A DNA stretch of 64,000 nt from Sycon ciliatum (taxonomy: Eukaryota > Porifera > Calcarea > Leucosolenida > Sycettidae): contig NC_088643.1 in the NCBI RefSeq assembly GCF_964019385.1, forward strand, positions 81,982,881 to 82,046,880, read 5' to 3'. This document shows, one piece after another, positions 39,112 through 50,842 of the stretch (its first letter is position 1; each line of letters begins with the position of its first letter). Under the pieces are notes generated by a model. It ran no database searches and was not told the origin of the DNA. It was given only the letters and a program-made list of their open reading frames with translations. The position numbers were made by a program, and so were the translations under genes.

Positions 39112-42100
39112 CTACGCCATGGAATTTAAGTCCAGCGACAGTTTTAAAATTTGCAGGCATTCCATAAGTTCCCGTTTAGCATTTGTGTCATCCAGGTACT
39201 TAATCCTCTGCAAGATCTTGTCACCCCACCGCGTTGTGAAAGAACACCGCACGGCATTCTCCTTGAATATATTGCAAGTAGTGAGGTCCCAGTTGCGCTG
39301 TATAAAGATCTCCGCAAGCTGGGAGAACTTGACCTACATGCAGAAGACAAAACACAGTTGGGGAACAAGGATGAGGAAGGTGAATGAGAGATGAAGTAAA
39401 ATCCATACCCGATCATTTCCAATGTTGTTGTTTTTTTGGGCCGATGGCCAAAGTTGCACGCAAAGTCTATGGTGCATCAAACTACAGTGCTGCCCAATCA
39501 AATCCATTCGTGTGAGTCAAGTACGCGCGGGGCCGGTGCAGCCATAGCCCTGGGAACACTGGGCTGTGAAGTGGTGCAGGGCGCAAACTTGACTCATGTG
39601 ATCGGATTTCATTGAGCAGCACTGTATGCACGTGCAAACACCTTTCCCATAAGGTTCTGATTGTACACGTTTCCCATAATTGTTATTGAAAGAAATTGCA
39701 TAACACAGCATATATACCCACCAGTGAGTCGTAGCACCTAGGAGAACTGTAACGCTGAACGATGTGGATTTCATTCGCGGGCTGTTCGTTCCAGTACCCC
39801 TGGCCAACGTATACAGACTAGCATAATATGTCACCGTCTGTCCAGGCCAAGCTTGGGGTAAGCAGGTCAATTCCGCGATCGCAAGTGCGCATCGACCACA
39901 GACTACATACAAGTCCCAAATTCGGGGTCAGAACGCACATTGTTTCCAGTGCTATGATCTCGTGCCGTCCCAAATTCGGGGTCAGAACGCACATTGTTTA
40001 CGGTACTAGAATCTCGTGCCGTCCCAAATTCGGGGTCAAAACGCACATTGTTTCCGGTACAATGATCTCGTGCCGTCCCAAATTCGGGGTCAGAACGCAT
40101 ATTGTTTACGGTACAATGATCTCGTGCCGTCCCAAATTCAGGGTCAGAACGCACATTGTTTCCGGTGCTATGATCTCGTGCCGTCCCAAATTCGGGGTCA
40201 GAACGCACATTGTTTCCGGTACTATGATCTCGTGCCGTCCCAAATTCGGGGTCAGAACGCAACATTGTTTCCGGTACTATGATCTCGTGCAGTCCCAAAT
40301 TCGGGGTCAGAACGCACATTGTTTCCGGTACTATGATCTCATGCAGTCCCAAATTCGGGGTCAGAACGCACATTGTTTCCGGTGCTATGATCTCGTGCCG
40401 TCCCAAATTCGGGGTCAGAACGCACATTGTTTCCGGTACTATGATCTCGTGCCGTCTCCCTAGAGGCCACGACTTCATGGCACTGCACACTTAGCACAAC
40501 GTGTGCATGTAAACAGTAGAGCAGATCTTTTTCTTCTTCTTCTTCTTCTTTTTACGTCCATTGTGCATACGTCCAGTGGAGATGAATTGCACTACAATGG
40601 TACATGTAGTCATCAACAAGGAAATAAGATCCTCCAAATGCAGGTTCAACCTGGCCATTTACTTATCGGATCGATCGCGGTGGAACTCAACATGATATGT
40701 TTATTTCAATGTACAGGCAAAGCGTCACTCTAATTCAAAGATATACATGTATGCCCTTTAGCGTTAGTACAATAGCATGGCATTTAGCAGTAGCACTTAC
40801 CATGTTCGGGGAGGCAAAATGCCCCCCCCCCCCCCCCTAAAACGTAGACCACTGAAGGCAGGCAAATGACCATGCTAGACGATGGGGCAATCCAAGTACA
40901 TTTGGACTGAAAATGTACTATTCTGAAATGGAATGAGTTTGCCATCACCGTTCTCTGTTGCTCATGACCCATTTGTTTGTTGTTCTATTGTACATATTTG
41001 TTTGCGCCCCAACAGCCCTGTGACCATAGCACAAGAAGCACCTTTGATACAATACAGGTGCCAACTGTAGAAGAACATACAGATAGGATCTTAAAGTATT
41101 CAATATCACGGCAAACATGGCACCTGACAATATCACTTTGTTGTGTGCACCCAATTCTTACCTTGGTTGCAAAGATTCCCAGCTTGATACTGGTTGCGTC
41201 GAGAAAGGGCAAAACCTCCTCCTGGAAGCGTTCATTGTTTTCTCCGATGATCGTTAGGGTCTCTTCAGATTCAGACAGCTCCAGTGTGATATCATCCACG
41301 TGGAAAAGAGTACGGGCTGCAGGTTTAGGTGAGGCTTCTGTAAATGCTGCATCCACGGCACTTATTTCACTCAGCGGAATAACTGGCATTGATGCGGTCT
41401 TGGTCTCTAGAGGTTTCACGGTTCTCTTCTTCAATGACTGCTGTCGACTCAAGGGCTGAGGAAGGCTCGGGTCCATGTGAGATCTTCTGCGGCCCTGTGT
41501 CCTAGTAAGAGGTAGAGGAGGAGCCACGTCACTTTCGCCCTTTTCAGATTGCCTTCGATTTGATGGTGGCAGCGGAGGGGGTTCACTGACAGGCTCAAGC
41601 TGCTCAGATTGCCTTCGGCTTGCAGGAAGAGGAGGGGGCGCATCATCCCCTGGTGCCGGTACGCCATTCCCGTCGGAAGAGTAATCCTTTGGGATTGGGG
41701 CTGGCGGCTTTGTTTCTTTCTTTTTTGTTGGTATTGCAGGTCTGGGAACACCAGCTGAATTGGTCAGGTTGACAGATTTATCCAGAGGGCCAGATGGGTG
41801 TGTTGGTGTAGGCAGGTCTTGCGAAGACGGCGGTAGCTTTGGTGCCCTTTCCAGGGAAGCCGGCCTTGCAGATTTTTCCACTGAAGACGATTTTGTTGAA
41901 GATGTTTTTTCTATTGAAGATGGTTTTGTTGGTTTTTCTACTGAAGATGGTTTTGTTGAAGGTGTTTTTTCTACTGAAGGTGCTTTTGTCGAAGATGGTT
42001 TCGGTGGAGCTGTTGCATTGTCTGGTAAAGTGAATTGCTTCAGCGGAGCAGTTGGTCTATCAATTGCTGCTGCTCGTTGTAACATAGGTGGCCTATCTTG

Positions 42101-44215
42101 TGAAAATGTCTGCTTGAAGACGCTGCCAAGCTGGAGAACATAAGAAACCGGACAAGCAAGAGATAGATATACATGTATAAGGTGGGGGGGGGGGGGGGAG
42201 GAAAGAGGAGCAAGAGAGACAAACAAAGTAGAAGTCCATGTCATGAAGAGCAGGTGACAGTGCTAGTGCACTCTATGGCTAGTTGAAAAGAGCAGGACAT
42301 TGCCTGTGGTACACAGCATTGACACTTCAGATGTGGGCTTGACATAATCATCATCATAATTATGTCACAATCCTGGTATTAAGTGGATAAATTACGAGTT
42401 TCTGGTTCTACGTGGATCACTTTTATTCCCAATCGAACGCTGTCCCGTACTGATGCGTACACCAGTCACCTAGTACCTGGTCACTGTGCCAGTGTAGTGC
42501 ACGGTGCAGGCGACAACCCACAGTACCTGTGACTCGAGTGCAATGACACTGCATCCTATAAAGAGTCCACAACCCCCTGAATGGACTCATGGTCCGCAAA
42601 GACTTCACCATGCACTGCATACACATCTTTGAGTCTGAAGGGTCCATTCAGGGACAGGGGTTATGGTCCATGTACAGAGCATGTACCATGCACTGCCACA
42701 GTGACCACGTGACTGGTGAACGCATCAGTATGGGACTGCGTATGTAACCACACTCGATTGGGGGTAGAGGCCAAACACTATATCACAGCCTCCTCGGACC
42801 AAGACGATTCGACTCAGCGGGTTTCACGTGACGTTCATCCGTGCTTCCACAAGGACAAAGTGGCACATTCCAGTGGCATTTTCCATTCAAATCCCTATCT
42901 AGTAGGGTGGAATCTCCCAGTTTCGGGGGAAGTGCACGAGTTTCATTGGGAATGTAGGACCGCAGTAGCGTCTCAGCTTCCTCGGACCAAGACCATCCGA
43001 CTCAGAACCCCGGACACTACAAGTAGCGACATTTTGATTGCTGTGCTTCCAGGTATAGGTCATCCCTCGTTAATACATAATCTCTGGGACTTGACAAATG
43101 TTATGTATTAACGGGGTTTATGTACTAAACGAAAGTGTACATAACTTGCTTGCGTACCAGAATTTTTCACTTTTTCACTTTTCTGAGTGTTTCTTGCTAC
43201 CTTGACCAGGGAGGGAGATATTCTTGATTCCCTCGATATAACAAAAATTATGTTCTAACAGTCACAGTCAGCGAAGATTCTACAGTTTACATGATACATG
43301 CCCAGCCGCTAGCTGTGCCAGTACAGTCACTCGGGAAAAAACAGAGCTTTGTCGGTTTGTCATGTGCGCTCTGATTTCTGAGCTGATTGCCTCCACAAGT
43401 AGAAACTAGAACACGATGTGCCTCCACTGGGAGGCCAAAAGACCAACAAATTATGTACTATTGAGGTAGGTGGCATGCGGGTACGGAGAGATGTTATGTA
43501 CTAACAGGGTTTATGTACTAACGAATTATATACGAACCGACAAAATTTGTATGGAAGTGATCACGTTTCGTCCGGGACTTGAGATTTCTTATGTACTAAC
43601 GGGGTTTATGTACTAACCGGACTCATATTAACGGGGGACGACCTGTACTAGTGCATAGGATCACGCATGAATGCCGACAAGGAGCTTGGCTTGTTATCAA
43701 TATGTTCAAAAATCTGCATTGGGATAACCAACTTCCAGCTGCACTATCTACCAGATCCCCACCAGAACTACCAGCGTATGAGTATGTTAGGACTGTCTAA
43801 AAAGTAATGGGCATTGCAAGATATAAGCACTAACCATTTTTGATCTATCCTTGGCATCTAGTATTCCTGTCTTCAAGCCTACAATGGGGAGAGGCAGACA
43901 CGTGCCAACTTTCTGCAGCAGCTCTCTATCCCTGAAGGAGAATCCGAATAGTCGACCTCGCCGTGTCTCAAATGTCAGCACGTGTGGATGATCAGGAAAC
44001 TCCTTGATTTTCACCTCCTTTACATCCAATGTCAATATCATGCCTGCCAGGACAGACATCGTTCCATCCTTGAAGTAGGCAATCTCGAATCCACCCACTT
44101 GACTTTTGCGCAACACGAAGAATCTCGGTTGCCAAGTTGTGAGGTCGTCTGACCACATGCACTCGTCGCGAACGACGAGGTCTTTGGTTACCTCACCAGC
44201 AAGGATGGCTGCCAT
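39112..44215 (-). CDS. PH-domain, proline-rich adaptor-like protein, three exons
   Basis: Exons on the minus strand: 44215-43835, 42130-41162, 39333-39112. Both introns are phase 0 GT-AG, and the product is 523 residues. ATG at 44215 gives MAAILAGEVTKDLVVRDE. Residues about 5-110 read as a PH domain: a W-containing first strand (TTWQPRFFVLRK), then AYFKDG, and HPHVLTFETRRGRLFGFSFR. This suggests phosphoinositide binding or a protein-docking module at membranes. The large second exon is rich in Lys/Pro/Ser, with repeated KPSSVEK units and at least three PPPLP motifs (likely SH3 or EVH1 ligands). The C-terminal exon is well-ordered sequence (VKFSQLAEIFIQRNWDL, RWGDKILQRIKYLDD) with predicted helices, and ends NSMA-stop. 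A GTAAGT overlaps the stop, so one further exon cannot be excluded. No named family is recognised. Confidence 0.72.
39914..40454. repeat. 54-bp minisatellite, ten copies, open on both strands
   Basis: Units start TCCCAAATTCGGGGTCAGAA and recur every 54 bp (39914, 39968, 40022 and so on), with one 1-bp insertion near 40261. Because 54 is a multiple of three, an 18-residue repeat reads open in more than one frame on both strands. It lies in the last intron of the PH-domain gene. There is no start context, splice site or known motif, so coding is not claimed. Confidence 0.92.
42439..42739. mobile_element. About 300-bp foldback in PH-gene intron 1
   Basis: GCTGTCCCGTACTGATGCGT through ACCAGTCACC pairs with GGTGAACGCATCAGTATGGG and CTGC at the far end. 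An inner pair around GAATGGACTC and GGTCCATTC gives a second, nested symmetry. Confidence 0.65.
43056..43645. mobile_element. TA-flanked 590-bp MITE, PH-gene intron 1
   Basis: TAGGTCATCCCTCGTTAATA pairs with TATTAACGGGGGACGACCTG, with TA outside both ends. TTATGTACTAACGGGGTTTA is repeated several times in the arms. The CAGGTCGTCCC-type end fits pogo/Tigger-like non-autonomous elements. Confidence 0.72.
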
Positions 44216-45097
44216 TGCTGGGACCGCGTATCCACCACAATCCGGAAAGAGACCGAGTCGCTCTGATTATAAACTGCAGGGCTGTACTGTATTCTATGTT
44301 CAAATCCAATTTCCGATGACATCCATGCCTTTCGCCTCAGAGGATATCTAAGACATCCAAGCGAACGTCTACCGCGCCGTCACAGTATGCTTACCACAAA
44401 CGTCGAAGGAAACAATCATGAAACCAGAATGCTTTCTTGTAAGGAAGAATGAAATCTCCTCAGCTCAACAACCCTGCATAGGCGTCCTTCAGTCAAAGGA
44501 AAAGGATGATGATGACTGCTGAGTGAAGACTGAAAAATTGTAGATCTCCAGTAGACACATAAACTGTACATGACTCTCTGTGCATGTCAGGCCAGCTGGC
44601 CAGACAGAGATCGCAGTACAAAAAAACCTCGACGAGTATCGTACGATCCCGTATCCGTTCCACGCAGCTTCTACTGTCTACCGTATTTGTTGGGTCCTTT
44701 CCTTTCTTGGCCTTGCAGACTTGTGGGTCGATCTGTGGTCGGAGTCTCGACCATATGCGCGCGCGCGCGCACCCTAAAAAGTACCTACTGCTGCATGCTG
44801 GCACGCGAGCAAAGCGTGCTATAGCGCTAGAACTAACTTTGGTAAGCGCGACTTGATCGCGTGCAAACGTAACATTTTTTTTTAATTCGGCCATGCCAGT
44901 CGGCTACTATCATTTTCGTCTTGGGGGTTAGACAAGGGGAAGTACTCAAGTAGCCATGTAGCCCGCAGCTTTCGGCACCGGGAGTTGCAGCTCGCTCGAC
45001 TTGACTCTACTAGTACTCGTACTACCAAGAGTAGATAAACTGTTTATCTACTCTTGGTACTACTGAGTGCAGAGGACCCACATGTGCACACCTTGAT
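44216..45097. other. Upstream region of the PH-domain gene
   Basis: This should hold the minus-strand promoter and 5' UTR. A palindrome near 45018-45060 (CTACCAAGAGTAGATAAA and its complement) is the only clear structure. No gene is seen. Confidence 0.4.
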
Positions 45098-45233
45098 CTG
45101 GTGAGCTGCGTCGTGGGGATTTTGCAGTCAGATGTGCGACTGCGGGGCTCGAACCCGCGACCTCTTGGCCCACTTGGGACTTGGGTCGCAGGCGCAAGTG
45201 CAGTACCCAATGGCAATGTACTACCGGGGAGCC
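45098..45233 (-). mobile_element. Possible tRNA-derived SINE or tRNA pseudogene
   Basis: On the minus strand GGTTCGAGCCC (45144-45154) is an exact B box. It lies within GCGGGTTCGAGCCCCGC, a perfect T-arm-like hairpin. About 60 bp upstream, TAGTACATTGCCATTGG is only a poor A box. No full cloverleaf forms. A tRNA-derived SINE head or a decayed tRNA gene are equal options. Confidence 0.35.
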
Positions 45234-45432
45234 CGTAACATTTGTACTTTTTTTTTTTCAATCTGCTATATAGTTTTTTTATACAGTTGGCACCTAGTAC
45301 CTATGACATCAGGGGATGGCCCACGCCTGGTAAAAAATAAATAAATAAAAACAAAAACAATGAGGAGCATTAAAGACAGTCAGTGCAGTGCGCACATGTT
45401 CACCGGTTTGAGTGCTACGCACATGCCACAGT

Positions 45433-47319
45433 TCAGAAATGCAAATTGCACTCAGCCGCCACCAGTTCGGTCGATGATGGTTGAGCTACTGCAACTCTGC
45501 TCCGGGACCGGTGTCCTCGGAGGGCCATAATGGCCGAGCGAAGAAGGGCGAACCCCAACCTGCATCTGATCCATGCCATTGTGATGGAGTAAGGCTCATT
45601 CTTCTTGTCGCTGATGATCAGTCCGAGCCGCTTGTAAAGGGCAGTTGCCGCCTTGCCTTGGCCTCCGGTGGCACTGAATACGAGGGGAACGAAGGTGGCA
45701 TGCTCCACCTCACGAACACGCTCCTCATAATGCCGACGCTTCTCACGCTCATGCTTTGCGTATGCGGCGGGGATGGAGTGGACCGAGTTCGAACGAGCAT
45801 GAGGGTTGAACACCCGAATATCAAAGAAAGCTCGCTCAAACCGGCCACCCCATACCCCGCTGGCAGCAACATCCAGCCTGGCACCATCCTCACGGATAGC
45901 CGTCCGGTGATGAAAATTCTCACCAGATAACGGCTGAAGGCGTGGCTCAATGCTGATATCATGAGCTGCTGATGTGAGCATGGTAGCGGTCAAGTCCCGC
46001 AGCTCGTTGTGCCGCAGAGACGGATAGCCACCTACTGGGCAAGACAAGGCGTGCGGGACAGTGAAGGCAGCTCCACAGGCACAGCTCTGGGGGAGATGGG
46101 GCGGGGTCCACCCGTAGCGGAGGCAGACAGCATCTCGAAACGCGCCCTTGTGTAGCGAGAACCCATGCTGCTTGAGTGGTCGACAGGTGAGCCAGTTCGA
46201 CGCACCCTTTTCGGCCGCAAGATCCATGGACCTCTGCAGGTCTCCATCCACGCCATCGTACACCTCCTTGGCATGACGCTGCTCCTTCTTTCTGGCGTCT
46301 GCCCTGGCTTTAGCTTTGGCTGCCCTGGTGTTGTCCGCCTCCTCCTGTGGCGGTGTATCCTGGTTCAAAATGCGCTGAACTAAGCTCTCGGTGATCGTAA
46401 GTGAGGAAGGAAACTGGTTCACAAGAGATACTGGGGAGACAATCCCCATGCCTCCGTAGCGGCTTGGGAGCGCGAGAACTTGGCGTTCCGTCTCTCCGGG
46501 CTGGGGACGACCAAGAAGAGCGGGAATAAACGACTCGGAGATGGTGGACTCCAGCTGTTCGAGGTGCGGGGCAACTCCTGGCATTGTGCGGGCGATGAAT
46601 GACCACTTGTGCCGGAGAACGTTGGTGTACACTGCGTAAGCTGCTTGTGGCTGAGTGGAGGCCACGGTGGATAACTCCCGGATCTCCTCTTGCCATGCCT
46701 TCACCTTCGCCAAAGCAAAGGAGGCCCTATACTCGGGTGATCCAAGGGCGGCTCCAAGGTGTCGGTTGCCGTCCGTCTTGATGACGATATCGGTGTCGGC
46801 GAAGATTGCCCGTGCAGCTTCAGCGCATTCGGGCTTAACAAGAAGAACCGACTTGGCTGCGTTAAGGTGATAGCCAAACTCTGGACCTCTCCGCTCGATG
46901 ATGTCCCACCAGGCTCGGAGGCGGGGGATCTTCCCTGCTGCGTTGGCATCATCAGCATACCAGCTTTGCAGGGCGTCACTCTTGGCAGCGACTCGGATCA
47001 GCGGAATGGTGCCCAACGCGTACATTGCCATGGCCAATGGGTCGCCCTGGGTGGTACCTTCAACTGACATGATGGCCTCGCCATTCACGTAGAGAGCCGC
47101 CGGTGAGCGATACGTGTTGATGAGAGCCGGCGCGATTTCCGGACAGAGATGACGGATATTCTGGAGGCATACCTGTCTGTTGAGCGAGTTAAACGCGTTG
47201 AATGCGTCTGCAAACAGGACTCCCTCCACATCGTTCTGGTCGTAGGCGGTTCGCATGGCGTGGATGGCAGCCTCTATGCCTGACTCTTGCCCTCCACACA
47301 ACTGGGATACTTCAAGAAC
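45433..47319 (-). mobile_element. 5'-truncated retroelement: reverse transcriptase with a nuclease-like C-terminal domain
   Basis: An open minus-strand frame of about 628 codons begins inside an RT domain, so the N-terminal part is missing. RT motifs: FADAFNAFNSLNR (palm Asp), GTTQGDPLAMAMYA, WYADDANAAG (catalytic YADD) and HLGAALGS. After a Lys/Arg-rich linker comes a cysteine-histidine cluster CACGAAFTVPHALSCPVGG, then RHNELRDLTATML, then GARLDVAASG and FFDIRVFNPHA. That Asp/Asp spacing resembles a PD-(D/E)xK restriction-like nuclease. RT plus a C-x-C...H...C cluster plus such a nuclease is the plan of R2/NeSL-type non-LTR elements, but the exact clade is not assigned. The frame has no stop, so it decayed little before or after truncation. 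The left junction at about 47320-47330 abuts a foldback element. Confidence 0.8.
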
Positions 47320-47330
47320 GGGTCTCGAAG

Positions 47331-47696
47331 AATCGGGAATTCCGCAAGTACTCTATGGAGTATGCAGTGGAATTCAGATTGTATAAGGAGGTGAAGGCAA
47401 GAATGTGACATTGTGTTAGGCCTAAACTCGCTCGATTTTCATGTCAATTCCTAGCGTTTCAAAGTGATTTTTTTCCGTTTCTCTTCGTTGCCATAAAAGT
47501 CCCCTCTCTGCCATCTTCCTTTGGCCTTTATGAGGCGAGACTGGAAAGCCCCTTACATCGTCAGCAAGAATGGACAGTGTAGGGTCAACGGGATACATGC
47601 CAGGGCGGGAACACACTGTCACATTCTTGCCTTCACCTCCTTATACAACCTGAATTCCACTGCATACTCCATAGAGTACTTGCGGAATTCCCGATT
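47331..47696. repeat. 366-bp foldback with 80-bp arms
   Basis: 47331-47410 (AATCGGGAATTCCGCAAGTA onward, ending AAGAATGTGACA) is the reverse complement of 47617-47696 with about one mismatch in 80. The loop is about 206 bp and has no coding capacity. It lies between the truncated RT and the DIRS-like element. Confidence 0.9.
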
Positions 47697-47900
47697 GTAT
47701 TTCGGAGGCTCCGGCTTCGAATGTGACAGTGTGATGTTCAAAGTGATGGTCAACATAGTGACACATTGTAGTATAGACAGTAGTATTAATATCAGCAACA
47801 GCACTGTAGCACAATAGCAAATAAGAGCCAAAAGTAATCAATGGATGAGTCCAAGCATGTCGTTATCACAAAGCAACCATACGGACACTAGCGGTACAAG

Positions 47901-49209
47901 TCACTCATGTAGAAAACCTTGCGCAAATCGGGTAGAAGCCGACTGCGGCCGATAATAATGGGAAATAAATGTATCCTGGGACTGCCAACCAGCCGTGGAC
48001 AAGACATCCGCCATTGACACACCACGTTGGCGAGCAGCAGTGGTGGACGCACCACGGGTGGAGTCACGGAGCCCGAAAGTGCTCAATGCCACTATCGGTG
48101 AGAAGCGTAGTCAGCCACCGGGCAATGGTGGAGGAGGAAACCGGTTGATGCGGGGGGCGAGTCGACAAGAACAAATGAGACTGTTCCAGTGATGTACGAT
48201 ACTGCATGGTAGCGGCAAGGTACGCCATCAATGCCTTGACAGGGCATACGAGACCATCCTCGGCGTGACTAGGGAGGAAGAAACGGGATGGAGCAGTACC
48301 GGCACGTTGAGTCTTGGATGGGTTTGCGAGCATAAATTCCACTCCATCCGGGCACTGTTTCATGAACGCGGTATCCAGACCTTGCATTTCGGACACACGA
48401 GGTGCCTTAGCTAGCGCGACCAGCATGACTGTCTTCTGGCTCAGGGTCAAAAGCTGGAGACAGTCAGGGGCACCCAGGGTGCGGAGTCGGGTCAGAACGG
48501 CGCTGACAGGCCAAGTCTGGGGCTAGCGTGGCTTCGGTGGTCGCAGGTTTGCGGCCCCTTGCATGACCCGCTTCACAGCCGATGTCTGGCCAAGCGGGGT
48601 GCCATCGCCAGTCGTCGGTAGTGTTGAGGACAAGGCTGATCGGTATACATTCAGGGTCCGGTACTCTTTCCCCGTGGTGAACTCCTGAGCCAAGAAGTTC
48701 GCCACGCTCACCGCATCGACCGCCAAGGGATCGGTGTGCCTGCTACTACACCAGCCCAGCCATCGCTTCCATGCTGACTGGTACGACGCTGAGGTGCTGG
48801 TTCGCCACGACCCCACCCACAACGTGGCAGCTTGCGGCGAAAGTCCTTGCTGTGCTGCTGATTGCCGGAGATAGTCCAGGCGGCTAGCTGGAGGCGATCC
48901 CACAGTGGGTGGTGGCATGATTGGGGATCCAGGAGGAGATCTTCCATGACCGGAAGCTGAGTTGGAGGCAGAACAATCATCTCCAGCAAGAGAGGGTAGT
49001 ACGGCTGAGATGGCCATGCCGGTGCTACGAGGACAGCGTTGCGGACTTGATGTTGGAGAACATACTGCAGGCATCGGCCCACTAACGCAATCGGAGGGAG
49101 CAGGTAACAGTTCTCCCACAGATAGGGCAGAACGGACAATGCATCCACTGCTTCCGCCTCCGGGTCCGGATGCCAACTGACGTACAGAGGGAGCTGGCTG
49201 TTGTGCCAT
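47901..49209 (-). pseudogene. DIRS-like tyrosine recombinase, broken
   Basis: The core-binding part (LDYLRQSAAQQGL, TSTSASYQSAWKRWLGWC, YRTLNVYRSALSS) is followed by the catalytic part with APRVSEMQGLD (first Arg). After a frame change come STRGAS, ADVLSTAGWQSQDTFISHYY and the probable nucleophile Tyr. A stop at 48523-48525 splits the two halves. The frame change near 48066 falls exactly at the H-x-x-R box, so the catalytic His is lost in this copy. The family reverse-splices and integrates circular cDNA by recombination. Confidence 0.78.
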
Positions 49210-50837
49210 GCGGCGAACAGGTCCCTCGTGAATGGTCCCAGCTGGTGATGTAGAGATTGGAAGACAGATCTCTTCAACATCCAGTCGCTGCTGTCGTCCA
49301 CGATTGTCCTGGAGAGATAGTCTGCTGTGACATTCTCCACCCCGGGGACATGCACGGCCAGCAGGTGTATCTTACGGTCGGCTGCCCATTGCCAGATCTC
49401 GAGGGCCAGCTGACACAAACGATACGAGTGGGTGCCGCCCTGGTGGTTGACGTACGCCACTGCTGTTGTGTTGTCCATCTCCAGCCGGATCGTGCAGTCG
49501 TGACTGGAGGAAAAGAACATCTGCAGACCCAAGTGCGCTGCTTTCAGCTCCTTCCAGTTGATGTGGTAATCCATCTCTTCCATCCGCCAAGGCCCGCCGT
49601 CCATCTGGTGGTCGCTGGTAGCACCCCAGCCTGTATCGCAAGCATCTGTTGTCAGGCTTCTCGACGGTGGAGGGGTTACTATGGCCTTGCAGCACTGGGC
49701 AGGGCACAGTTCGACCCACCATTGTAGATCTGCTTGGGCCTCGGGCGGAAGCATGCGTCGCTGTCCCTCTGGTGCTCCCATAAGGCTGTTCAACATCCAT
49801 TGAAGGCCGCGGCTGTGAGCCCTGGCCAGTGGAATAGCTTTGGTGCAGTCCTGGATCTTTCCCACAAGGCAACGTAGTTCCGGGAGAGAGGCTGTCGCCT
49901 TGTTGGCAATTCGCCGACACTCGTGCTGGAGGTGATTGAGCTTCCTGTTGGGGTAAGTGAAGATCATGCGCACTGAGTTGACCTCGATTCCGAGGAATTC
50001 TATCTCTTGACTGGGGCTCAGTTGTGACTTGGCATCGTTGATTGCAAATCCTAGATGTTCCAGGAGAAACACAGCTGCTTCTATGCCCTGGCGGACTGCT
50101 GCTGCTGTGGGTCCCAGAATGAGCCAATCGTCCAGGTACACGATCAGGCGCACGCCCAGAGACCTGAGCAATGCTGCCACGGGTTAGAGGATCTTGGTAA
50201 AGATTCTCGGTGAGTCCGAGAGACCGAATGGGAGGCAGGTGTACTCCCACAGGCTGCCCTTCCACTCCAAGCGAAGCCAACGGCGACTTGACGGGTGTAC
50301 TGGAATTGAATGGAATGCATCCTTCAGATCCAGCTTTGCCATGAACCCGGCGGGTGGTAGAAGTTCTCGCACATTGTGGAGTGACTCCATCTTGAAATGA
50401 GCTGTGGTGACGAATTCGTTCAGGCGCTTCAAATTGAACAGTGGACGCCATCGGCCGTCCGATTTCGGCGTCACAAAATGGGTACTGATGAACTGCTGCC
50501 CCGTGTCCAGAGGCGTCATCTCGATGGACACTGAAGCTGCCATTTTCTCCAACTGCTCGCTCAGGCCCTGCTGTTCCTGCGCGGAGAGATGCGGAGGAGC
50601 TGGTATGGCATACTGTGTCGGAGTGGAGTGGAGTGGCACTCAGTATCCCACAACGCTGTCGAGCACAAAGGGGTCGGTGGTGACCTGATGCCAGTTGTGG
50701 ATGGCAGTTTGGATGCGACCGGATGGACGACCATTGTTTACTATAGGCTGTAAATGCATGTGTGCGTGCTGAAATATAATAGGCATGGTTGGCTGGACCG
50801 ATATTGGCACAGCGGAGACTGAGCTGGGACTGGCCAC
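48840..50837 (-). pseudogene. DIRS-like reverse transcriptase / RNase H, two in-frame stops
   Basis: Frames 50837-50640, 50639-50184 and 50180-48708 are in one register and are separated only by stop codons. RT motifs are KSDGRWRPLFNLKRLN, KLDLKDAFHSIPVHP, LPFGLSDSPRIF and VYLDDWLILG (catalytic DD). RNase H follows with LTTDACDTGWG, WKELKAAHLGL and LEMDNTTAVAYVNHQGG, the expected D, E, D. The YLDDW box and RNase H type are those of DIRS elements. The first stop interrupts the conserved block before the RT; the second lies between the LPFG and YLDD motifs. Confidence 0.85.
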
Positions 50838-50842
50838 TGGCT

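Noticed and set aside
39903..40490. 195-codon repeat protein on the minus strand
   Set aside because: It is an 18-residue translation of a 54-bp minisatellite, open on both strands, with no start context or splice support. It is kept only as a finding.
49257..49727. Plus-strand frame of 156 codons
   Set aside because: It is antisense to the DIRS-like RNase H region.
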